From NCBI GenBank assembly GCA_947169185.1, contig CAMVOS010000022.1, positions 1-44,197 on the forward strand: 44,197 nucleotides of DNA, given 5' to 3'. Shown here piece by piece: positions 14,633-21,948 of this stretch. The translations under genes and the position numbers were made by a program. The notes under the pieces were generated by a model that saw only the letters and a list, made by a program, of their open reading frames with translations, was not told the DNA's origin and ran no database searches. Every line of letters begins with the position of its first letter. The first letter of the stretch is position 1. Source of the stretch: an uncultured Prevotella sp. (lineage in GTDB: Bacteria; Bacteroidota; Bacteroidia; Bacteroidales; Bacteroidaceae).

Positions 14633-17206
14633 ATGATGAAACACCTAAAACTCTTTGTGATGGTTTTCTGCATCGCAAGTTCAGCGTCAGCTCAGGTCAA
14701 CCAAAAGACAACAGAGCCCGAGAAGAGCAGCGAACTGACCGATGATGCCTTCACATTCACAGAGGCCCAACTTGGTGAAGATGACAACGTCACTCAGAAC
14801 ATCACCATTGTGGGATCAAACAACAATGTGTATGCCAGCCAAGTGGGTTTCCGCTTCAGCGCGGCAAGATTCAAGTTCAGAGGTTACAACTCGAAGTACA
14901 ACGACATCTATATCAACGGCAATCCTGCCAATGATGCAGAGCGTGGCGAGTTTAACTACTCCTTCATTGGTGGTTTGAACAACCAGACACGCACTATGGA
15001 GTCCTCGCTTCCGTTCGAGGACAACAACTACGCAATGCCGTCACTGGGTGGTTCCAACAACTACAACTTCCGTCCAAGTGCAATGGCAACAGGTACCCGT
15101 ATGTCGCTGACAGGCGCTAACCGCAACTACACCCTTCGTGGTATGTACACCTACAACTCAGGTGTCACTCCGAGCGGATGGGCTTACTCTGCCAGCCTCA
15201 CGTACCGCTGGGCCAACATGGAGACAGCCAACGTTGAAGGTACCTTCTACAACGCACTGAGCTACTTCTTCGGTGTCGAGAAGATTATCAACGACAAGCA
15301 CTCTGTATCACTTGTTACCTGGGGTAATCCCACAGAGCGTGCGGCACAGTCGGCTTCGACAGACGAAATGTACTGGATTGCCAACAACAACTACTACAAT
15401 CCCAACTGGGGTTACCAGAACGGCAAGAAGCGCAGTGCACGTATCGTCAACAGCTTCACGCCTTCAGCTTTGCTGACGTGGGACTTCAAGATCAACAACG
15501 ACATGAAGCTCGTCACCAGCCTGTTGGGAAAATATTCCATGTACAGCAGCACACGTCTGAACTACAACAATGCCACCAACCCTGCGCCAGATTACTACAG
15601 CCTGATGCCCTCAGCCTTTTATGATGTTTGGGAAGGAACAGGTACAAGTATTGATCAGAATAACTGGCAAACGGCCTACGACTATCTGAGTGCATCGAAA
15701 GCCAACCGCCAACTGAACTGGGATGCTATGTACTACGCCAACCAATCTGCTAACATCCAAGGGGTTGATGCTATGTACTACCAGCAAGCCTATCACGACA
15801 ACCAGTTGGCACTTAGCCTGAGCAGCACGTTGACAACCCGTCTGAGCAAGAACTCGCAGTTGAACCTTGGTATCTCGCTCTCTACCAACAAGGGCATGCA
15901 CTACCAGACGATGGAAGACCTGTTGGGTGCCAAGTATTTCCACAATGTCAACACGTATGCTATCGGACAGTACAACGAGATGTCTGACGAAGTACAGTAT
16001 GACTTGAACAATCCCAATGCAGAAGTGAAGAAAGGCGACCGTTTCTGTTACGACTACAACGTCTTTGTCAACAAGGCTAACGCTTGGGCGGGTTACTCCA
16101 TCGACCTGAGCAGGGCACACATCTTCGTGAATGGTCGCGTGGGTGGCACAAGCATTCAGCGTGACGGTAAGATGCGCAATGGTCTGGCCAAGGACAACTC
16201 GTTCGGCAAGGGTGGCACGGCACGCTTCCTTGATGGTGGTGGTAAGTTAGGAGCCCACGTCTCGCTAGGTGCCGGCTTTGCCTTCATGATTGGCGGTGGT
16301 TATGAGTGGAAAGCTCCTACAGCCCGTACAGCCTTTATCGCACCACAAGTCAACAACGACTTCGCGAAAGGTCTGAAAGTCGAGCGCAACCTTGGCGCTG
16401 AAGCCGGTCTGGCTTACACTGGTCCTTGGCTGAAGGCAAACGTCAGTGGTTACTACAGCCGCTTGCAGGACGTTACAGAATACTCAATGTACTATGATGA
16501 TGTAAACCGCTCATTCTCGTATGTATCACTGACAGGTATTAATAAGGAGTACTATGGTGTTGAATTGGGTTTGAACTTCAAGGTTACCGAGCTGTTCAGC
16601 ATCAAGGCCTTGGGTACCATCAGCGAGGCCAAGTACATCAACAATGCCAATGTCAGCTATATGCTGTCGAACGCTGAGCCTGACGCCAAGACTGGCAGCC
16701 TATACCATGACGATATTTGCGTCAACAAGGGTATGCGCGAAGGTGGCACACCACTTGCTGCTGCCAGCATTGACCTCTCTTATCGTTGGAATTTCTGGTA
16801 TTTCGACCTCATTGGCAACTACTTTGACAAAATTTACCTCTACTACTCGCCTATCACTCGTTACTACAATCCGTTACCTGACAAGGACGGTGATGGTGTC
16901 GCAGAGCTCCATGATGAAGACGGCAGGTCTCTTATGCCTGAGAGCCAAGCAAAAGGCAAGGGCGGTTTCATGCTCGATGCTTCTATCAGCAAGAGTTTCC
17001 GCTTGAAGAAGGGACAGCTTAGAGTCAACCTCATGGTTTCGAACATTCTGAACAATACCAGACTCTGTACGGGTGGTATGGAACAGAGCCGCCGTGACTT
17101 TGATGCTACAGGAAAGGCTATTCGCACTTACAAATTCCAGAACAGCCCCAAGAAGTTCTACGCTAATGGCATCAACGGTATGCTTCAGTTTACTTACTTG
17201 TTCTAA
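14633..17206 (+). CDS. TonB-dependent outer-membrane receptor without SusD partner
   Basis: 857 residues with a signal peptide (MKHLKLFVMVFCIASSASAQ). A plug domain is recognisable (about 35-150): DDAFTFTEAQLGEDDN, FKFRGYNSKYNDIYINGNPANDAERGEF, then IGGLNNQTR. The remainder is a large beta-barrel with repeated aromatic strands, ending FTYLF with the terminal Phe typical of outer-membrane proteins. Unlike SusC it lacks the N-terminal carboxypeptidase-regulatory domain, and no SusD gene follows. A DUF5689 lipoprotein gene lies 21 nt downstream instead. Such receptors import a ligand through TonB energy. Given the OB-fold lipoproteins and the divergent nuclease, I infer nucleic-acid-derived substrates; this is not proven. 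Confidence 0.85.
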   Translation: MMKHLKLFVMVFCIASSASAQVNQKTTEPEKSSELTDDAFTFTEAQLGEDDNVTQNITIVGSNNNVYASQVGFRFSAARFKFRGYNSKYNDIYINGNPANDAERGEFNYSFIGGLNNQTRTMESSLPFEDNNYAMPSLGGSNNYNFRPSAMATGTRMSLTGANRNYTLRGMYTYNSGVTPSGWAYSASLTYRWANMETANVEGTFYNALSYFFGVEKIINDKHSVSLVTWGNPTERAAQSASTDEMYWIANNNYYNPNWGYQNGKKRSARIVNSFTPSALLTWDFKINNDMKLVTSLLGKYSMYSSTRLNYNNATNPAPDYYSLMPSAFYDVWEGTGTSIDQNNWQTAYDYLSASKANRQLNWDAMYYANQSANIQGVDAMYYQQAYHDNQLALSLSSTLTTRLSKNSQLNLGISLSTNKGMHYQTMEDLLGAKYFHNVNTYAIGQYNEMSDEVQYDLNNPNAEVKKGDRFCYDYNVFVNKANAWAGYSIDLSRAHIFVNGRVGGTSIQRDGKMRNGLAKDNSFGKGGTARFLDGGGKLGAHVSLGAGFAFMIGGGYEWKAPTARTAFIAPQVNNDFAKGLKVERNLGAEAGLAYTGPWLKANVSGYYSRLQDVTEYSMYYDDVNRSFSYVSLTGINKEYYGVELGLNFKVTELFSIKALGTISEAKYINNANVSYMLSNAEPDAKTGSLYHDDICVNKGMREGGTPLAAASIDLSYRWNFWYFDLIGNYFDKIYLYYSPITRYYNPLPDKDGDGVAELHDEDGRSLMPESQAKGKGGFMLDASISKSFRLKKGQLRVNLMVSNILNNTRLCTGGMEQSRRDFDATGKAIRTYKFQNSPKKFYANGINGMLQFTYLF

Positions 17207-17227
17207 CTAAAAAGAGGAGACACAAAT

Positions 17228-18052
17228 ATGAAGAATCTGAAATATTTTATCTTCGCTGCCGTATGCAGCCTGTTTACAGCCTGTCAGGATACTGATTGGG
17301 ATTTTGTAAATAATCTGCCGAATCTGTCAACATCGCCTTATGGTAACAATGACATTGTAGAGGATGCGACAAAACTCGTCACTATCGATGCCTTCCTTAA
17401 TAAATATAAGGAATACTTATTCTCTAACCCCGATAAACTAACCGAGATTAAAGAGGACATCCAAATCAAAGGATGGGTCGTCGGAAATGACATAGGTGGT
17501 AATATCTATAAAAAGGTATATATCCAAGACGACACCCGTGCCCTTCAGATTTCTGTTAACCAAGGTGGCATGAACGGATTTCTGCCTATCGGACAGGAAG
17601 TACTCATCAACCTGAAAGGACTGTACGTTGGTGGATATCATAATATGCCCCAACTGGGCGTTCCCTATGGTACAAGTATAGGTCGTATGACGAAAGATAT
17701 GTTTGCACAACACTTTAAGCTTTTAAAGAATGTGGATCCCGACCATATTAAGCCTGTAGATTTTGCCACCATCAAAGGCGACATGAAAACCAATTGCGGT
17801 AAACTGGTTATACTCAAGGATGTGCATTTTCCTGATGCTGATGGCGAAAAGGTTTTTGCCCCACAAGGAACAAATAACACAAACTATAACCTCAACCTAG
17901 GCAGCAATGTTGTTGTACGTACCAGCAGCTACGCTAAATTTGCAGCAAAAAAACTGCCAATGGGCAAATGTGATATCATCGGTATTGCCTCATGTTATAA
18001 TAGTGACTGGCAGATTGAAATTCGCAAAGTCGAAGATATCATTGAAAAATAA
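17228..18052 (+). CDS. DUF5689 lipoprotein
   Basis: 274 residues. Lipoprotein signal MKNLKYFIFAAVCSLFTAC with Cys19. The DUF5689 block is clear: IKEDIQIKGWVVGNDIGGNIYKKVYIQDDTRALQI, then a GQEVLINLKGLYVGGY strand pattern and a C-terminal DIIGIASCYNSDWQIEIRKVEDI. This is an OB-like beta-barrel architecture also used by nucleic-acid-binding proteins. Probably surface- or periplasm-facing, acting with the TonB receptor directly upstream. No enzymatic motif is seen. The ligand is unknown. Confidence 0.78.
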   Translation: MKNLKYFIFAAVCSLFTACQDTDWDFVNNLPNLSTSPYGNNDIVEDATKLVTIDAFLNKYKEYLFSNPDKLTEIKEDIQIKGWVVGNDIGGNIYKKVYIQDDTRALQISVNQGGMNGFLPIGQEVLINLKGLYVGGYHNMPQLGVPYGTSIGRMTKDMFAQHFKLLKNVDPDHIKPVDFATIKGDMKTNCGKLVILKDVHFPDADGEKVFAPQGTNNTNYNLNLGSNVVVRTSSYAKFAAKKLPMGKCDIIGIASCYNSDWQIEIRKVEDIIEK

Positions 18053-18079
18053 AAGTAAAATTAAAAACCTTATAGAAAT

Positions 18080-20041
18080 ATGAAAAAGACTATTAAATCG
18101 TTGCTCGCCATTGCGGTTGCAGCATTTGCATTCACAGCATGCTCCGACGTTCCTGAGCCCTATCCCATGCCAGGCACGATACCAACGGAAGAAATTGGTG
18201 ATGGCACTGAAGCCGAACCACTAACGGTGGCTAATGCCATCAAGAAAGCGTCATCGACGGGTGCCTTTGTAAAGGGATACATTGTTGGCTATATCTGGGG
18301 AACAAAATCAGATAATGCTATTTTCGCAGCCCCTGACACAGCAACCGTTGCATCTAACATCTTGCTTGCTGAGTCTGCTGACGAAACAAGAGTATCGAAG
18401 TGTATGCCTATTCAGCTTCCTTCTGGAGCCGTTCGTAGCGCATTGAACCTGAAGGACAACAAGAGCGTCTACAAGAAAGAGGTTACGCTATATGGTACTA
18501 TTGAAAAGTATTTTGGAAATACCGGTATGAAGAGCGTAAGCTATGCTGTGCTCGACGGAAAGAGCTATGGCACGAAGCCTGGTGGATCTGACACCCCCGA
18601 GGAAGCACCTAAGGGAACACCTATCAGCATTAAGGACTTCTTAGCTGCCGCTGAGAGCACTGATGTATGGTACGAACTGACAGGTACCGTAAAGAACATG
18701 AAGGATGATGATATTTACGGAAACTTTGATTTGGAAGATGAAACAGGTAGCGTCTACGTTTATGGCTTACTTGCTCAATACAAGGGAGAAGCCAAGAAGT
18801 TTAAAGAACTGGCTGCAGAAAAGGGCATTAAGAACGGTAGCAAACTGACCATCATTGGTAACCGGGGTTCATACAAAGACAAAATAGAAGTTTTGAATGC
18901 ATTCTTTGTAAAAGTTGAAGGAGGTGGTGGTGACACTCCTACACCGACTGGCGACACTGATGGTACGGAGGCTAAGCCATACACCGTAACGGACGCTATT
19001 GCAGCAGGTTCAGGTACTAGCGTATTCATAAAGGCTTACATCGTTGGCTGGATTGATGGTAAGACACTTAGTGACGGTGCAAAGTTCAATGCTGATGCAA
19101 CTGTTGCGACCAACATCATAATTGCCGGTACTCCTGATGTGACCGACATTTCGAAGTGCATGCCTGTTCAGTTGCCTTCTGGTGCCGTTCGTTCCGCTGT
19201 CAACTTGCAGGATAACGCCGGAAACTACAAGAAAGAGATTCTGATGGTTGGTAACATCGAGAAGTACTTTGGCGCTACTGGTGTAAAGAGCGTTTCATAC
19301 GCCAAGATAGGTGACACTGAGGCTGGCACGAAGCCTGGTGGTAGTGGCGGTGAAACACCAAGTGGGGATGAAGTAAGAACCGTAACTATTGCTGATTTCA
19401 ATGCTGCAGCTGAAAGTGACACTCAATGGTTTAAGCTAACAGGAACTGTGAAGAACTTGAAGGATGGCGACAAATATGGAAACTTCGACCTTGAGGATGC
19501 TACGGGTTCAGTATATGTCTACGGTCTGCTTTCTGAAAAGGGTGGTGCTAAACAAAAGTTCCAAGAACTTGTTGCAGCTAAAGGCATTGCTAATGGCAGT
19601 AAGATAACCATTATCGGCCTTCGCAGTTCATATAACGGACAGATTCAGGTTAAGAACGCTTATTTTGTCAGCATTGAAGGTGGCGAACAAGGCGGCGGCG
19701 GACAAGCTACCGGCGGTACCGGCGCTGATGGTTCAACCATTATCTCCGTAGCAGACTTCAATGCAGCCGCTGAAAGCACTAACGTATGGTATCAGCTAAC
19801 TGGTACCATCAAGAATCTGAAGGATGGTGACAAATACGGCAATTTTGACCTTGAAGACAGCACAGGTTCCGTATATGTCTATGGTGTTCTTTCTGAAAAG
19901 GGAGGTGCTAAGCAGAAATTTCAGGAATTAGTAGCAGCCAAGGGTATTGCTAACGGCAAGACCATTACTATTGTTGGCAACCGCGGTTCATACCAAGGAA
20001 AGATTGAAGTTATGAATGCCTACTTCATTAAAGTAGAATAA
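18080..20041 (+). CDS. Lipoprotein with alternating DUF6359 and OB-fold repeats
   Basis: 653 residues with lipobox FTAC (Cys21). Domains by visible repeats: DUF6359 A about 41-166 (DGTEAEPLTVANAI ... VKGYIVGY ... MPIQLPSGAVRSALNL ... IEKYFG), OB-fold A about 180-280, DUF6359 B about 294-418, OB-fold B about 432-534, OB-fold C about 551-653. Each OB unit shares WxxLTGTxKNxKD, KYGNFDLEDxTGSVYVYG and a closing NAYFxxxE; B and C are nearly identical. DUF6359 units share the KxYIVG...QLPSGAVRSAxNL core. Gly/Pro-rich linkers join the units. Such multi-OB surface lipoproteins could hold DNA/RNA for the nuclease and the TonB receptor; binding is inferred. A terminator follows. Confidence 0.75.
   Translation: MKKTIKSLLAIAVAAFAFTACSDVPEPYPMPGTIPTEEIGDGTEAEPLTVANAIKKASSTGAFVKGYIVGYIWGTKSDNAIFAAPDTATVASNILLAESADETRVSKCMPIQLPSGAVRSALNLKDNKSVYKKEVTLYGTIEKYFGNTGMKSVSYAVLDGKSYGTKPGGSDTPEEAPKGTPISIKDFLAAAESTDVWYELTGTVKNMKDDDIYGNFDLEDETGSVYVYGLLAQYKGEAKKFKELAAEKGIKNGSKLTIIGNRGSYKDKIEVLNAFFVKVEGGGGDTPTPTGDTDGTEAKPYTVTDAIAAGSGTSVFIKAYIVGWIDGKTLSDGAKFNADATVATNIIIAGTPDVTDISKCMPVQLPSGAVRSAVNLQDNAGNYKKEILMVGNIEKYFGATGVKSVSYAKIGDTEAGTKPGGSGGETPSGDEVRTVTIADFNAAAESDTQWFKLTGTVKNLKDGDKYGNFDLEDATGSVYVYGLLSEKGGAKQKFQELVAAKGIANGSKITIIGLRSSYNGQIQVKNAYFVSIEGGEQGGGGQATGGTGADGSTIISVADFNAAAESTNVWYQLTGTIKNLKDGDKYGNFDLEDSTGSVYVYGVLSEKGGAKQKFQELVAAKGIANGKTITIVGNRGSYQGKIEVMNAYFIKVE
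19379..20038 (+). repeat. Recent tandem duplication of an OB-fold domain
   Basis: The DNA for OB-fold B (about 19379-19681) and OB-fold C (about 19739-20038) encodes nearly the same ~100 residues, including an identical EKGGAKQKFQELVAAKGIAN. The older copy A (about 18620-18919) is more diverged. DUF6359 is also duplicated (about 18200-18577 and 18959-19333). Confidence 0.85.
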
Positions 20042-20068
20042 GCAAATCAATAATTGATTATCAGATAA

Positions 20069-20105
20069 GGGGTGCGTTCAACATTGGGCGCCCCTCTTCT
20101 TTTTC
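20069..20105 (+). terminator. Terminator of the TonB/DUF5689/OB-fold operon
   Basis: GGGG-T-GCG pairs with CGC-CCC(C), with one bulge and a 12-nt loop, followed by a T-rich run (TCTTCTTTTTCT), 27 nt after the stop codon. Confidence 0.65.
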
Positions 20106-20440
20106 TATCAGTCCCCCGCAGACAATTTGGTTGTATCAATAAGTCAAAGAACACATATTTTATGTAGAGTCCAGCAGTCTTTAGACTGCCTTCTATGAAC
20201 GAAATGTAAAATTTTATCGTATATATTTGATATATGGTTGAATAACACTTTTAGCCGATTCTCGGACGGTATTTTTTTCGCGCTGGGTAGGCAGTAAAAT
20301 CTCGCAGGCCTGAAACAAAATTTTTGCGGGCCGAGGCGCTTATTTCCCATCTTTATCTCGACGCTGCAAAGGTACACATTTTTCAAAAACTAAAAAAGAA
20401 ATAATCCGTGTTTGTTTGTTAAAAAGTGTTTAATAATTAT
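20106..20440. other. Non-coding stretch with a doubtful short leftward ORF
   Basis: Nothing here is convincingly a gene. A leftward frame from ATG at 20350 to 20144 (68 codons, MGNKRLGPQK...) starts shortly after a promoter-like box at 20367-20374 but has no recognisable domain. A 7+7 bp palindrome GCAGTCT/AGACTGC lies at 20174-20189. The stretch could be a leader, an ncRNA or debris of a lost gene. Confidence 0.4.
20367..20374 (-). promoter_or_regulatory. Leftward -7 box similar to that of the HU operon
   Basis: TACCTTTG on the minus strand within CTGCAAAGGTACACA, 15 nt identical to the HU promoter region (1827-1841). No -33 at the right distance and no clear gene downstream. Confidence 0.4.
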
Positions 20441-20445
20441 TTGAT

Positions 20446-20610
20446 GGTCATGAATTGTCATTGTCATTAGTTGTCATTAAGCATTTCGAGGTGCAAAATT
20501 GCTCATAATAATATATATATTATAATCTATATATTATTATTTCTCAAAAACAGCTCCCCCGAATCAAAAACCTTAATGACAATCATGACAACATGACAAT
20601 CATGACAACG
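20446..20610. repeat. Second inverted array: TTGTCATT units around an AT palindrome
   Basis: The left cluster (20446-20481) has three TTGTCATT copies plus a GGTCATGA variant. The right cluster (20572-20610) has four inverted copies ([T]CATGACAA and TTAATGACAA). The inner ends TTGTCATTAAG (20471-20481) and CTTAATGACAA (20572-20582) are a perfect 11-bp inverted pair 90 bp apart. Same three-part layout as the element at 2091-2294 but with a different unit. Confidence 0.85.
20505..20540. repeat. AT-rich palindrome, 13+13 bp
   Basis: ATAATAATATATA, 10 nt, TATATATTATTAT. It sits almost exactly midway between the two TGTCATT clusters. Confidence 0.85.
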
Positions 20611-20659
20611 TCGACAAAATGTTGTACTTCCCTAGAAAAAGTTGAATGATTGTAAATAG

Positions 20660-20713
20660 TGCATTTTACCGTATTTTAGAAGTAGATTTCTTGCATTTTA
20701 TCGTAATTCAGAA
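20660..20713. repeat. 22-bp direct repeat, period 32
   Basis: TGCATTTTACCGTATTTTAG (20660-20679, continuing AA) recurs at 20692-20713 as TGCATTTTATCGTAATTCAG (AA) with three mismatches. Confidence 0.7.
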
Positions 20714-21020
20714 ATAAAATTTGTATCTTAGGACAGAAGATCTGAATACGGTGTTGTCGTGCGTCTATCAGTTGCATGGCACAGATGTTCCTTATCTGTT
20801 GCAGGATGGATTCACCTTCTGTGCAACATTTTTCTTGCACAAAAATGGAGATTTGAGCAATTTTGGTGAGCCTGGCTGGTGACTTAGATTTTTTTGTAAC
20901 TTCACAACCGTTTTCCGCTCTTCTGCTAATAGCCGGAGCAGTATGCTGCGCAACTGAGCACTCGCGGTAAGGCCTGAGGGGAACAGGCGTAGGATAAATA
21001 TAATATGCCCATAAGGCAAA
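20676..21020 (-). other. Candidate dispersed intergenic element with an ORF-like frame
   Basis: A leftward frame without a usable start stays open for more than 100 codons. It reads, in part, YRECSVAQHTAPAISRRAEN, then KSPARLTKIAQISIFVQEK, then SILQQIRNICAMQLIDARQ. I recognise these strings from spurious 'hypothetical proteins' in Prevotella genomes, which suggests a repeated non-coding element rather than a gene. No promoter or enzyme motif is seen. The claim rests on memory and needs a search. Confidence 0.4.
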
Positions 21021-21030
21021 ACAAAAGGAA

Positions 21031-21058
21031 GCCCCCTACTCTATCATGAGTCGGGGGC
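21031..21058 (-). terminator. Terminator of the rhamnose operon
   Basis: GCCCCC/GGGGGC stem extended by GACTC/GAGT on the minus strand, with a T-rich tail (TTCCTTTTG), 35 nt after the rhaD stop. Confidence 0.75.
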
Positions 21059-21092
21059 ATTCTTACAATCTTTTCGTTTCCAAAAACGAGTG

Positions 21093-21914
21093 TTAGCAGG
21101 GACGCTTCTTGGGGAGTTTGAAGACATCCTGGACTTCCTTCATCTGTGCCTCCGTCATGCCATCGGGCTCAGAACCCATAGAGCGGGCGCACATATAGAT
21201 GTTGGCAGCCTTGCAGAGCACGTCAGTCTGGTCGAAGGCATCCATGATGTCAACGCCAACGGCTACGGTGCCATGCTTCTCCCACATGACAACATCGTGG
21301 GTCTTGATCTGCTCGAGGGTAGCCTCAGCCAGATCTACTGATGAAGGCAGAGCGTAAGGAACGATACCAATGCCAAGGGGGGCGAAAGCCAGCGTCTCAG
21401 GAATCATGGACCAAAGGACACGGGTCATCTCGTCACCCTTCAGGAAGCGCTGGATATGGCTCATGGCCACCAACTCGATGGGGTGCGTGTGCAGGGTAGC
21501 TTTGTAGCACGAACCGGTCTCAAGCAGATAGTTCTGCAGAGCCAAGTGCGTAGGCAACTCTGACGTAGGAACGACATTCTCGTCAGCGATAACCTCATAA
21601 GAGGCACAGTCGTCGAGGATGCGGATGATAGATCCGTTCTGCATAGGTTCCTTGGCGAGGTCGCGCATGCGCTTACCCGTACCCTTGCAATAGAAGTACT
21701 TACCCTTCAGTTGGGGCAGCACCATACCAATCTGTTTCACTTCCGAGATGGCCTTCATGGCCTTACACTCGTCGTCCATAAACCCGGTGACGTTGACGGT
21801 GATGTTACCACCGTTACGCTCAGCCCATCCTTTCTGCCAGAGGTAACCAGTGACCTCTGCAATCTGATAAACAACGGCCTTCAACTGTTCGCGGCCTTCT
21901 AATATACTTTTCAT
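21093..21914 (-). CDS. rhaD: L-rhamnulose-1-phosphate aldolase
   Basis: 273 residues, cleaves rhamnulose-1-phosphate to dihydroxyacetone phosphate and L-lactaldehyde in the cytosol. Class II aldolase with zinc ligands HTHPIE (His142, His144) and His214 in WEKHGTVAVG, and catalytic Glu119 in TSELPTH. These match in order and spacing the E. coli RhaD residues (Glu117, His141, His143, His212). Length fits RhaD (about 274) rather than the shorter FucA (about 215). It is the last gene of the operon, 29 nt after the transporter, and that gap is a tandem 7-mer repeat. A terminator follows. Confidence 0.88.
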   Translation of the reverse strand: MKSILEGREQLKAVVYQIAEVTGYLWQKGWAERNGGNITVNVTGFMDDECKAMKAISEVKQIGMVLPQLKGKYFYCKGTGKRMRDLAKEPMQNGSIIRILDDCASYEVIADENVVPTSELPTHLALQNYLLETGSCYKATLHTHPIELVAMSHIQRFLKGDEMTRVLWSMIPETLAFAPLGIGIVPYALPSSVDLAEATLEQIKTHDVVMWEKHGTVAVGVDIMDAFDQTDVLCKAANIYMCARSMGSEPDGMTEAQMKEVQDVFKLPKKRPC

Positions 21915-21920
21915 AACAAT

Positions 21921-21948
21921 GCTTAATGCTTAATTCTTAATGCTTAAT
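21921..21948. repeat. Four tandem 7-mers [G/T]CTTAAT at the transporter-rhaD junction
   Basis: Exactly four units: GCTTAAT, GCTTAAT, TCTTAAT, GCTTAAT. The TAA stop of the transporter gene lies within the array, and the ATG of rhaD starts 6 nt after it. Confidence 0.85.

Noticed and set aside
20144..20386. 80-codon leftward ORF
   Set aside because: First Met lies upstream of the promoter-like box; no domain; kept only as a doubtful note in the gap entry.
20446..20610. CRISPR array
   Set aside because: Units are 8-11 nt, in two opposite orientations, with no regular 30-40 nt spacers and no cas genes.
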